Part shown: piece after piece, positions 48,247 through 58,331 of the stretch
Layout: every line of letters starts with the position of its first letter
Position numbering within the stretch: the stretch's first letter is position 1
NCBI GenBank assembly: GCA_947000775.1
Contig: CAMQGK010000567.1
Location: 18,382,001-18,446,000 of the forward strand
Direction: 5' to 3'
Origin: Pterois miles
Lineage: Eukaryota; Chordata; Actinopteri; Perciformes; Scorpaenidae
Length of the DNA: 64,000 nt
Made by a program: the position numbers and the translations under genes
The notes under the pieces: generated by a model
The model's database searches: none
The model's input: the letters and a program-made list of their open reading frames with translations, nothing else
Told to the model about the DNA's origin: nothing

Positions 48247-48720
48247 CATGCGCACAGTCACAGGCAAGGATGGAGAGAGCCATAACATTTATGAGAAAAG
48301 AGAGAGCGGTCTTTGTAGAAATCGATAATGTTCTCTCTCCATGTCCTCACTTTCCGCGGTGAGCTCCCAGACATTCAATCAAGGCTTTCCCCTGCCAGAC
48401 GATCAGCCGGACACCTCGAGGTGCTCGGCGACCAACAGACATTGGAGCTTTTCAGCACAGGCAGCTTCACAAATCCACACACACATACACACAGCAGTAT
48501 CACCCTACTGTGATACACCCATCAATCAAGCATCTGCAGTAACTGATATGGCGACAGCTTGGATGCATTCACATTTAAGAGCAGATGAAGGGATCAAACA
48601 CGCCTTTTGTGGACTGTGTGCGTGTTTGAAATCCATGTTTTTGTACAGTACCGTAAGCATGTGTTTGTGTGTGTGGAAAAGACTATGAAAGAATCACTGG
48701 CTGTATGAGTGAGATAATCA

Positions 48721-48722
<2 letters not shown>

Positions 48723-48774
<52 letters not shown>
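48723..48774. repeat. (GT)n microsatellite
   Basis: About 26 GT units, on the opposite strand sense to the (AC)n tract 480 bp away. Confidence 0.98.
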
Positions 48775-48775
<1 letters not shown>

Positions 48776-49123
48776 GGAAATAGAGGAACAAGTCCATAAA
48801 TGTGTACGCTGATGACAGAATGCTGACGCTGTGTTCATGTGTGTGAGTGGGGAGTTAAATCATCGTGTCCTTTCTTGCGCAGTGTCCGTTTTGTCCTGCA
48901 AAATATTGCACCATGTCCCACGTAATGAAGGTCTGTGGTTGACAAGTTTTATGTCCCTTATGTCTCAACCTACTCTGTCCAGCTCTGTGACTTGTCCTTC
49001 ACAATGTGGCCGCTGTACCATTAAGAAGCTATTAGCTCTGTGAATTTAGCACAAACAATGTTTAACTGAATACGCAACTGAAAGGCAACCGTAGCACAAC
49101 ATCTTTGCAAGGCAGTATAATGT

Positions 49124-49301
49124 AAACGGTAAATGGCCTTGTATTTATATAGCGCTTTTCCAGTCTTCCGACCACCCAAGCGCTTTATTCATACACTGAT
49201 GACAGAGGCTGCCATGCAAGGTGCATATTTGCCGTTGCCTTCGGAAGCAATTTGGGGTGAAGTGACCAGGGATCTGCTCTACCCTCTGAGCCACAGTCGG
49301 C
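49124..49301 (-). repeat. Internally deleted copy of the 23575-type SINE
   Basis: Minus strand: GACTGTGGCTCAGAGGGTAG, CCAAATTGCTTCCGAAGGCA, CACCTTGCATGGCAGCCTCT, GAAAAGCGCTATATAAATAC, CATTTACCGTTT. The box B region and a middle segment are missing compared with 23575-23862. Confidence 0.75.
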
Positions 49302-49311
49302 TGTGTATAGG

Positions 49312-49512
49312 CAAAAGTATGTGGACACCTGAACAATTAACCTTTACAGTATGTGACTGCTGAATATGTTACAATAACATATAACGGCCTCCACTCTCAT
49401 GGTTTCAGGCTTTCAGCCACTACAGCATTAGTGAGGTCCAACACTGACATTGGGTGATAAGATTTGTCCTGATATACTTTTACTGTTCTGATATACTTTT
49501 GACCATATAGTG
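49312..49512. mobile_element. Short Tc1-like nonautonomous element
   Basis: The left end CAAAAGTATGTGGACACCTG and right end ATACTTTTGACCATATAGTG are the inverted termini of a Tc1-like fish family. TTAGTGAGGTCCAACACTGA in the middle is a remnant of the parental element. About 200 bp, no transposase. Confidence 0.65.
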
Positions 49513-49848
49513 TTATCTGGTCCTCCAGAGCCAAATCAGGCTACATCTCATCAAAGGTTTTCAGGCTAAATTAAGGTCTTAAGCATGAAACTTTGGGCTT
49601 TCCTTAGTAAAACAGACTAGTCTAAACAAAGATAAACTAGACAAAATCGTGTCTAATCACATCTTTTGATTAAACTGGTCATTTCTTTATGGACAGGGTC
49701 ATCCCCATGTCGGACCAGAATGAAACATCATTCAATTTTTCCTTAATTACAGCTAAAAGGTCTCGACCAAACCCTGAAAAACTGGCCTAGAAGTACATAA
49801 TATGTGCACAGAGGTGTGCCTCATTTATCATTTGATGACTTAAACGTG

Positions 49849-50153
49849 CAGCGTGTAGGGTTTGGCAGCATCAATGATGTTGTAGATTGCAACCAATGAA
49901 ACTTCTTCAGTGTGCCAAGCATGTAGGAGAACAACGGTGGCCGACGTGAAAATGTGAAAACATGAATAACTCTATCTAGAGCCAGTGTTTGGTTTGTTTG
50001 TTCTTGGCTACCGTAGAAACATGGCAGCCGACTCTGTGAAGAGGACCTGCTCCCTGTGTAGATATAAATGGCTTATGATACACTGAAGAAAACATACTTT
50101 TTTAATATTATATTCCATTTCTGCCAATAGATTCCCCTAAATGTTACATGCTG
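49849..50153 (+). mobile_element. Nonautonomous element, CAGYGTGTAG termini
   Basis: The ends CAGCGTGTAGGGTTT and AAATGTTACATGCTG are inverted. The interior has GTAGGAGAACAACGGTGGCC, AGAGCCAGTGTTTGGTTTG and TTCCATTTCTGCCAATAGAT, typical of a common teleost repeat. A scrap of the same family begins at 61227. Confidence 0.7.
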
Positions 50154-50687
50154 TTCCATCATTTCATCACAAATCATCATATGTTTTCGCCATTAATATC
50201 ACTTTAAAAGGAAAACACAAGCTATCAAACCATATGTCCTCGACTAATGCTCTAATTGCAGCCATTTCATTTTACATAATTTGCTACTGTTGTCCAAAAA
50301 CAATCCAAAACACAAAAAAGAGCCATATTGTTGCACTTGGTGACATATGCCTTCATTACAACAAACACTGAACAGTGTAAACAAGGAAATGTATGCCTGA
50401 GCCTGCACAGTGACGTTTACACAGCATAAAAATATAGACGCTATCTACATCAGCTGTTCATTGTGATTAGGAATATGTCACCAAGTTTGGCTCTTTAATG
50501 TGTTTTTGATGGTATTTGTATAACAGTGGAGTTCTTTAAGAGGTATAAGGTGTCTATATGCTTATGACATAACTTGGTAGCATGTATTCATTGTTAGTTT
50601 TGGTCTTTTGGTCAAGAAATGTGATGATGACGATAAAAAGACATAAGACGATAACATCCATTTTATCCCTTAACAGCTGTGTATAGT

Positions 50688-51223
50688 CCATAGACTGTAT
50701 GGCATTTAAAGATGGACGACATCATGGCTTCCCAAAAGTGAAGCCCAAAGACCCGGATCGCCCCCTGGTGGCTGGTTGCAGTATAAGTAAAGCTATAAAG
50801 TATAAGTTATAAGCCCCGCCCCCTCCATGTTAGCAGATGGGACATCAGCAAAACAAAAAGTCACGTCAAATAAATTTTTCCTTAAGATGGTTTCTGTCAT
50901 TTTAGGTGGTTCTCATCACGCTGATGTATGTTCAAGTATGAATTTTTCTGATGAGTTTGGATTTCATTAGTTGATGCTATAAAAATGGGATGAGACGTCA
51001 TGATTGACAGCTGTGAGTCTCTCTTGCTGACAAACTGTGGTCGTGATTGGTTCGGGCGGGTGACCTCGATACCGTGGCTCCGCCGCCCGATCACTGCTGT
51101 GCAGACTCCAAAAGATGTCAAAACCTCAAGATGGCAACTCCCATATCCAGTATACTTTGACCTCATTTTAATGCAGTGGGAGGAAGTGAAGTCACGTCAA
51201 CCATCTACATATACAGTCTATGG
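50688..51223. mobile_element. Nonautonomous element with CCATAGACTGTAT ends
   Basis: CCATAGACTGTAT at 50688-50700 and ATACAGTCTATGG at 51211-51223 are exact 13 bp inverted repeats, giving a 536 bp element. The interior carries GCCCCCTGGTGGCTGGTTGC and ATGATTGACAGC. Related words occur at 19066-19600 and, reversed, at 55525-55920. Confidence 0.75.
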
Positions 51224-52574
51224 TATAGACATTCAATAAAATGTAATTTTGTGCATTTACCTTGTTGTAAACATAGCTTTGTTGCTCTTGGTAAACAATT
51301 AGCAGCATTAACATAATTTGGAGACTGTTTCAACTGACACTTCCCTGTTGCACAACAACATCTATTAATAATCTATTTGTTCAGCTGTTGTGTTGAACAT
51401 TTGTCAAACAAAGTGCTTGCTGTCAAACAAGCATCCACATGCTAATATATTGGATGGATATATATGTAATGGACTTGATGTCAGATCTTTGCAGTGAATG
51501 CTGGGTAAACTTAGAAATACTGAGAAGAGACTGAATACGAGCATTTCCTCCGTCAATATCTGAATTGAAAAGCTTTTTGCTTTCATCAATACAGGTGACA
51601 TTCAAGATGAATAAAGATGCACACTGATATAAAAATCTACTTTTAAATCATTTGGAAATGGATTTTGAAAATGTCATGGACACGCTATTCAACGTGAACA
51701 ACGTGACATAACACAGCAACAAAAAGCGGCATCAAAAGACCAAACAACTGAAGTAGACCAAGGTTCCTATTTTGTCTGATAATAAGTCAAAAACCCAGAG
51801 ATATTCTGAAAGCAGTAGATCTTCACAACAGAGTCTTGAAATGTGACTCCATCGTCTAATCTATTCATCGACTATTTTCTTGAACTTGTTTCGGCTCTAA
51901 TGAACTAATTAGTTCAGTGCATTACATTGGCTTGTTACTCTTGAATCAGATGACCAGATAGGTGCTTATGTAAACATATCAGTGATACAACCATACACTG
52001 ATCCTATAGATAAATCGTGTGTCATAGACAATGAGCTCGTCACTCTCAGTGAACATTAGATATTCCCATTGCACACAGTATCTGTCTATTTGAAATAACA
52101 ATGAGACAGTGTGAGAGAGTTAGAGATCAGAGCAAACAGGGCTCTCTGGGCTTGTTTGTGCTGCAGTCGGTTCGGCTCTCCATATCAAAAGATGATCAAG
52201 AGGATTGTGGATAACAGTGTTTGTTATTTCTGGCCTTCAGATGAATCCAGGGTTGTGTTTGGATAGAAATTCAGCCCTGAACTTATCCACTGGGGGGTAC
52301 ATATGTACAGTCAGGCTGTTCTCATACACCGTTCCTAGATATACCTACAAAAACTGAAGCACTGTGTAATATGTAATCCACAAAATCATGAACCTGGACG
52401 CATAAAGAGCAACAAACACAGAGTAGGGAGGAGGTCGGGGTGGAAAGGTGGTTCGAAAAACATGAGATTTTCACTTGCATCCGTGTGAAACCAGAAGTCA
52501 GTGTTGATTTATTTGTCACATTCGTACTTATGTTATTCCACTTCCTGAGTTATTTTCAGTCAAAACCACAATCT

Positions 52575-53045
52575 TCTACTAAACCTAACTAAAGTAGTTT
52601 TGTTGCCTAAACCTGATGAAGTTGTTCTTTTCCTAAACCTAACTAAAGTAATTCTGTTGTATAAACCTGATGAAGCTGATCTCTTCCTAAATCAAACTAA
52701 AGTAATTTTGTTGCCTAAACCTGATGTTGATCTTTTCCTAAACCTAACTATTGTAATTTTGTTGCCTAAACCTGATGTTGATCTTTTCCCAAACCTAACT
52801 AAAGTAATTTTGTTGCTAAACCTGATGTTGATCTTTTCCCAAACCTAACTAAAGTAATTTTGTTGCCTAAACCTGATGAAGCTGATCTCTTCTTAAACCT
52901 AACTAAAGTAATTTTGTTGCCAAAACCTGAAGTTGATTTCTTCCTAAACCTAACTAAAGCAGTTTCATTGCCTGAATCTCATGAAGTTAATCTTTTCCTA
53001 CAAACTAACTAAAGCAGTTTTGTTGCCTAAACCTAACCAAGTTGG
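52575..53045. repeat. Minisatellite, ~51-54 bp unit
   Basis: About nine copies of a unit built from CCTAAACCTGATGTTGATCT, TTTCCTAAACCTAACTAAAG and TAATTTTGTTG. Copies differ by a GAAG insertion and point changes. The 82-codon Leu/Pro frame at 52600-52848 only translates the repeat. Confidence 0.93.
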
Positions 53046-54419
53046 GTAATGTATTACACATGTATGTGTATGCAACTAAAATTAATTGTGATAGTGAAAC
53101 AAGTCATTTTGGGGTGGTTGTGACGCTCAGAACAATATATCCATCATTTTACAGTTGGGGAGTAGGGTACGGTGGAGCCTACAACGCAGGTGCAAATTTA
53201 CTTGACTGGCAAAATCACACAAAGCACACTCACATGGGCACCCTGATGACAGTGACACTGGGAGGGTTGGTACAGAGACAGACAGGGCCAGATGGTTTTG
53301 ACCACTGGCTGAATCACAGATAGCATAGATTTGTAGTTGCTATGTGTTTCATCACCACTATTACTCTCATTTGACTTCATATGACTCAACAAAGTATGAG
53401 AGACAGACAGAATTACAATGTTCTCTGTTACGCTGCTACAATCACACCTTAGATCTGGCTGCTTTGTATGGCTGTGAATAAATTCAGGAGGTGTTCCCAT
53501 TTCACCTCCGTTCTCCTTCAGAATCTCAAGCGTTTCGCTGTAGGAGAGAACATGAGAGGGAGAGGAGAGGATCGGCTGGGGTGAATGAGAAACTTGGTCT
53601 ATGAAATACTGGAGTGTTGATGTATTCATGTTTAAAATAAAATAAGAAACGTCACGTGTTATCTGGTGAGTGAATGTACAGGCTTGTTACTGTGATGAAG
53701 ACAGCTCTGTGCCGTCTTTTCTCCACCTGCCTGCCTTACAATATCCAACTACAGGCATGTTTCTCAGTAACACCAGTCCCCCTCTCCATATTTCACCCAA
53801 TTTGTGTCACATTCAGGGTCGGACATGTCAGGCTTGGTCTATGGTGTGTGTTTAATGTGTGTTGACCACACAGCGATGGAGTCAGCTGTAGGCAAGTGAA
53901 CATAAGCATGGCCTCAATATACAGTATGTCTAAATATTAACATAATTACTATCAATATTATGAATATGAATTAAGGGGAATAGGATTATTTAAAAAACAT
54001 CACATTTGTAAAAATCTATTTAAATGTTTAAAAATAAAGTGGTAAACATGTATAAAACAGAAGCGTGATTATTATTATTATTATCTTTATTATTGTTTCT
54101 GTTTTTGATTTGTCTTGGTTTTTGTGTAGTCTAAACGTAGCCATAATGTCATGTAATAATGTAGGGTATAATAAGGTTATGCTTCAGCCTACCCTATTTT
54201 TATTTAATTTCGTCTTTTTTACCCATTTACTTGAATGCCTTATTATCTAATCATTATTATTTGCATTACTTATAGAAAATTGTTAATATGGACGAAACAA
54301 CATTATTATTATTATTACTATTTAACCTGTAAGCACTGCCTTAAATACTGTCTTATACTTAATGAGTAGTTTGGTTAACTTTTTCTCTTTTTTATGTTAT
54401 ATTTCATGGTCCTACATGT

Positions 54420-54720
54420 CAGCTAGCTACTGGATTGATTGCCAGAAAAGTGTGTCCAGACATTCATGTTCCCCAGATGATAAATCCTACTGATTCTTTT
54501 TGTCTAGCGCCATCATCAGGTCAACAATATCATTTGTCCAATATTTTGGTTCATGACCAGATACCTGCAAAATGAATGTCAATCTCATCAGCCTCAGCTG
54601 GACGTCGTGTTTAGTGCTAATCGGCTAATGTTAGCATGCTAACATGCCAAACTAAGATGTTTAACATGGTAAACATAACATGCCTACCGTTAACATTTAG
54701 CTCAAAGGATTGCTGTGCCA
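54420..54720 (+). repeat. Interspersed repeat, GCTAACATG family, copy 3
   Basis: CAGCTAGCTACTGGATTGAT, GCGCCATCATCAGGTCAACA, TTAGCATGCTAACATGCC, AAACTAAGATG and CATGGTAAACATAACATG follow the order seen at 11590-12130 and 18695-19065. Confidence 0.6.
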
Positions 54721-55524
54721 AATGGTGCCTTCAAATGAAACTCGTGAACCCGTGTTTACAACATGGGAAGTCTTCAACACAATACGTGTGGCGATCGAAT
54801 GCTTAAGTCATGAAAACACTGCTGCTAAGCATATATAATAGGATATATTCACTTTATTATGCACTGAAAAATGAACTCCTATGGACTCTGCCGTTTCTCA
54901 CACATCAACAAACACGTCACAACTGGTAAACTCAGAGCTTTCGGAAACCTTTACTTTTATGAAGTCGTGAATACCACAAGAGAGGGGCGTTCATATGGAA
55001 TCATAAACACGGTAAACATTTGAAGGCACCATAATTACAGCCTGGCTGTTTTAGATCACCATAACTGTACAATTACTTCAATTAAATTGGTATAACAAGG
55101 ACAATGAGATTATAAAGAAAAAGAAAAATGTATAATTCATGAAGTCAAGAAAATAAGCAGAAACCAATTAACCCTTGCTCTGTGTGAGTGTTTACATTGA
55201 TTGCATTGTTTACATTGATGTATTTACTTTCCTGAGTAGTTTCATAAAAAACAACAAGACATTGAGTGCACAAACAAGAACTGACACACACACTTCCGTC
55301 TTACAGTTAGTCTCACTACATGGTCCACTTAGTAGCTTGTTTCTGGAGTTTTCAGTTAAACCCAGTTGTCATGAAAATGTTCAAATGTCCATGTTTTCTG
55401 GGAGCTTGAAGGACTTGCCATCCGTATTGGTGCTCTCCTGTTCAATCATTCCCCCAATACTCTGCTTCTCTACATTTTTAGCTTGGGCTACCTCCAGGTC
55501 TTGTGCCTTAAACTTATATTCTTT

Positions 55525-55920
55525 CTAATATCCAGCAGGGGGCGACTCCTCTGGTTGCAAAGAGAATCTGACTGTATAGAAGTCTATGAGACCATAAAGC
55601 AGGGTATGATTTAGGGCGTAGCTACTTTGTGATTGACAGGTTGCTCCCACGGCATTGTCCGGTTTGGGAGTTGTCCTTACAACTTTAATCCTTTCACAGT
55701 GTGTATTTTGTTCATGAAAGTTAATTATATTTACAATTTTGGTCAATTAAAAATGTCTAATTCAGCTTTGGTTGTAATCCAACCTCTTGTGTCACTACTA
55801 GTGGCAAAAAAACAACATGGCAACAGCCAAAATGCCAAACTTGAGGTTTCAAAACAGCAGTCCACAAACCGTTGGGTGACATCATGGTGACTATGTCCAC
55901 TTCTTATATGCAGTCTATGG
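55525..55920 (-). mobile_element. Nonautonomous element, CATAGACTGTAT-related, reversed copy
   Basis: CCAGCAGGGGGCGACTCCTC, GTGATTGACAGGTTGC, AACATGGCAACAGCC, GTGACATCATGG, and the end CTTATATGCAGTCTATGG are the reverse of the word order at 19066-19600. Confidence 0.6.
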
Positions 55921-56736
55921 TTTATACACTAACCTACTTTAAACTTAGCAGTTCAAATATTGTGATCAAACCTAAATTAGGCAAATGTTTATGAAAAAAT
56001 ATAAACCAGTCTCACAAATTGAGGCTGCAACAGAGACATCATGCCAAGCTAAGATGTTACATTAGCCCAGTTTGCACAAAATCTAATTTTGCTGTTGGGT
56101 GCAAATTTACTTTGTGCAGCCACAGAGACAAATCCTGATTTACAAGACTGAAAATGCAGGAAAATGTCCTCTACACAGAAGCAAACGAGCACCACAGAGG
56201 CAGCTTGTGTCACTCGTGATACTGCCGTTGAAGTTCACCAACACCGGCATTAATTAAAGATTTCAGGATACTGCTTAAAAATTAAACAGTAACCTCTTTC
56301 TGCCATTTGTCCTCACCATTTCAAGAAACTTTCTGGTGCACTAAAAGAAGAACAAGTTTCCAACAAGAAAAAGCAATAGTTTGACTCACATACACAGGAG
56401 ATTGCACAGACATCCCACTGACCAAACACCTCAAAGCAAAGGGACACAAAAGGAAAAGAAAAAAAAAAATCGCAGATTTTCCACTTCAGCTTTGCAGCTG
56501 GCTTAACCTGTTGTTGAACAAACGTTTACTCCTTGCAGGTGCTTCTCACAGTGCTTTTTCACCATGGCTTTGATTTAATAACAGCAGACACAAAAAGTGC
56601 AGAGGCACGGCAAGATCTTAGCACTGCACTCAAATGGTTGTCGGGCTTTACTCGCCTGTTTGCCATACAAACTGGGAGCCAAGACCTCAGTTGATGGATG
56701 ATGGAAAACAGAAAACAGAATGCTGGTGATGAGATA

Positions 56737-58331
56737 CAGTTGTGTTCAAAATTATTCAGCCCCCACAGTAGATAAGTGTTTTTGCAAGTTTGACATTTAT
56801 TTTTCATCTTGTTTATAATCACATTAAATAATGACATGTCAAATAGACAAATACAACTGAAATAACAAAAATATTTTTTGGAATATTCCAATTAATGGCC
56901 TTTCTGTGATTACCTCATTGACAAAATTATTCAACCCCCCTACTCCACCACTCTTAAGAACAGAGGTTTCCATCCGCTGTTGTCAAACAGCGGATGAAAA
57001 CACCTGTAGATGTGAACGGAACCCTAATCAGCAGCAATTAAGCAGATTTAAAAGGACTGTGACACATGGCTCTTCTTGGCAGTTAATGACATCTTTGCAA
57101 CATAGTGAAGTCCAAGGAATGGTCAAAAAAGTTCAGCGAGGAGGTCATTTCACTTCATAAGCAAGGATATGGATATAAAAAGATGGAAAAGAGGCATAAC
57201 ATTTCAAGAGACACAATTGGGAGCATAGTCCGCAAGTTTAAAGCTAAAGGCACAGTGGAAACGCTACCTGGGCGTGGTAGAAAGAGGTTACTGTCTGCAA
57301 CTGCTGTGCGATACCTGAGGCGAAAGGTGGAAAAAAATCCCCCGGTGACAGCTGAGGAACTACGACAGGACATGTCAAAGGGAGGTATTCAGGTTTCTGC
57401 CCAGACAATAAGACGCACACTGCGAAATGATGGCTTCCATGCAAGAACTCCCAGGCCATCCCCCTCCCGCACAAGACGAGTCGGCTCCAGTCTGCCAAAA
57501 ATCATGTGGACAAACCACAAAGGTTTTGGGATACTGTTCTCTGGAGTGATGAGACCAAACTGGAACTTTTTGGGCCAATGGATCAACGGTACGTGTGGAG
57601 GAGAAAGAATGATGCCTATAAAGAAAAGACCACCCTGCCTACTGTGAAGCACGGTGGGGGGTCAGTCATGCTCTGGGGTTGTTTTGCTTCTTCACGTACA
57701 GGGAATCTTCAGCGTGTGCAAGGTATTATGAATTCAGTTCACTACCAGGAGATCTTGGATGCAAATGTCATGCAGTCAGTGACAAAGCTGAGGCTTGGGA
57801 GACGTTGGACCTTCCAACAGGACAATGATCCTAAGCATACCTCAAAATCTACCACAGCTTGGTTGCAAAAGAAGGGCTGGAAGATTCTGGAGTGGCCATC
57901 GCAATCACCAGACTTAAATCCCATTGAAAATCTCTGGTGGGACTTGAAGAAGGCAGTTGCAGCACGCAAGCCAAAAAATGTTAATGAACTGGAGGCCTTT
58001 GCCCATGAGGAATGGGCAAAGATACCTGTGGATCGCTGCAAGAAACTTGTGTCAAACTATGTTTCATGTCTAAAGGATGTTATTGTTGCAAAAGGATGTT
58101 GTACTAAGTACTAAAGTTGAACATACCTAAGGGGTTGAATAATTTTGTCAACAAAGTCATCACAGAAAGGCCATTAATTGGTATATTACAAACATTTTTG
58201 TTGTAATTTCAGTTGTATTTGTCTATTTGACATGTCATTATTTAATGTGATTATAAACAAGATGAAAAATAAATGTCAAACTTGCAAAAACAATTACTAC
58301 TGTGGGGGTTGAATAATTTTGAACACAACTG
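56737..58331 (+). mobile_element. Tc1/mariner-type transposon, 1595 bp, full-length ends
   Basis: It starts CAGTTGTGTTCAAAATTATT and ends AATAATTTTGAACACAACTG, flanked by TA on both sides (56735-56736 and 58332-58333), the target duplication of Tc1/mariner elements. The inverted repeats are about 200 bp each. Each carries an outer and an inner copy of a binding-site-like motif (outer TTCAAAATTATTCAGCCCCC at 56745, inner GACAAAATTATTCAACCCCC at 56920, mirrored at 58128-58331), an IR/DR layout as in Sleeping Beauty-type elements. It sits in an asic2 intron, opposite in direction to asic2. The transposase inside is broken. Confidence 0.95.
57105..58114 (+). pseudogene. Tc1-like transposase, broken (start lost, one frameshift)
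   Basis: The first part (from 57105) has the helix-turn-helix DNA-binding region: SRDTIGSIVRKFKAKGTVET, a GRGRKR hook and the second HTH with PPVTAEELRQ. The catalytic part (57506-58114) has all three DD34E residues: the D of WSDETK, the first D of QQDNDPKH and the E of NPIENLW. It ends CCTKY and stop. Two lesions are visible. Where the ATG is expected the sequence has GTG (57105-57107). Between about 57478 and 57490 the frame shifts by the equivalent of one lost base, so the two halves are no longer joined. Otherwise the frames are open, suggesting fairly recent death. An active enzyme would have cut and pasted the element at TA sites in the nucleus. Confidence 0.93.

Noticed and set aside
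48328..48688. 61- and 115-codon plus frames near 48.4 kb
   Set aside because: No recognisable domain, overlapping frames, and the second runs into His/Thr microsatellite-like sequence. A noncoding conserved element remains possible.
57155..57652. Minus-strand frames over the Tc1 element
   Set aside because: Shadows of the plus-strand transposase reading frame.
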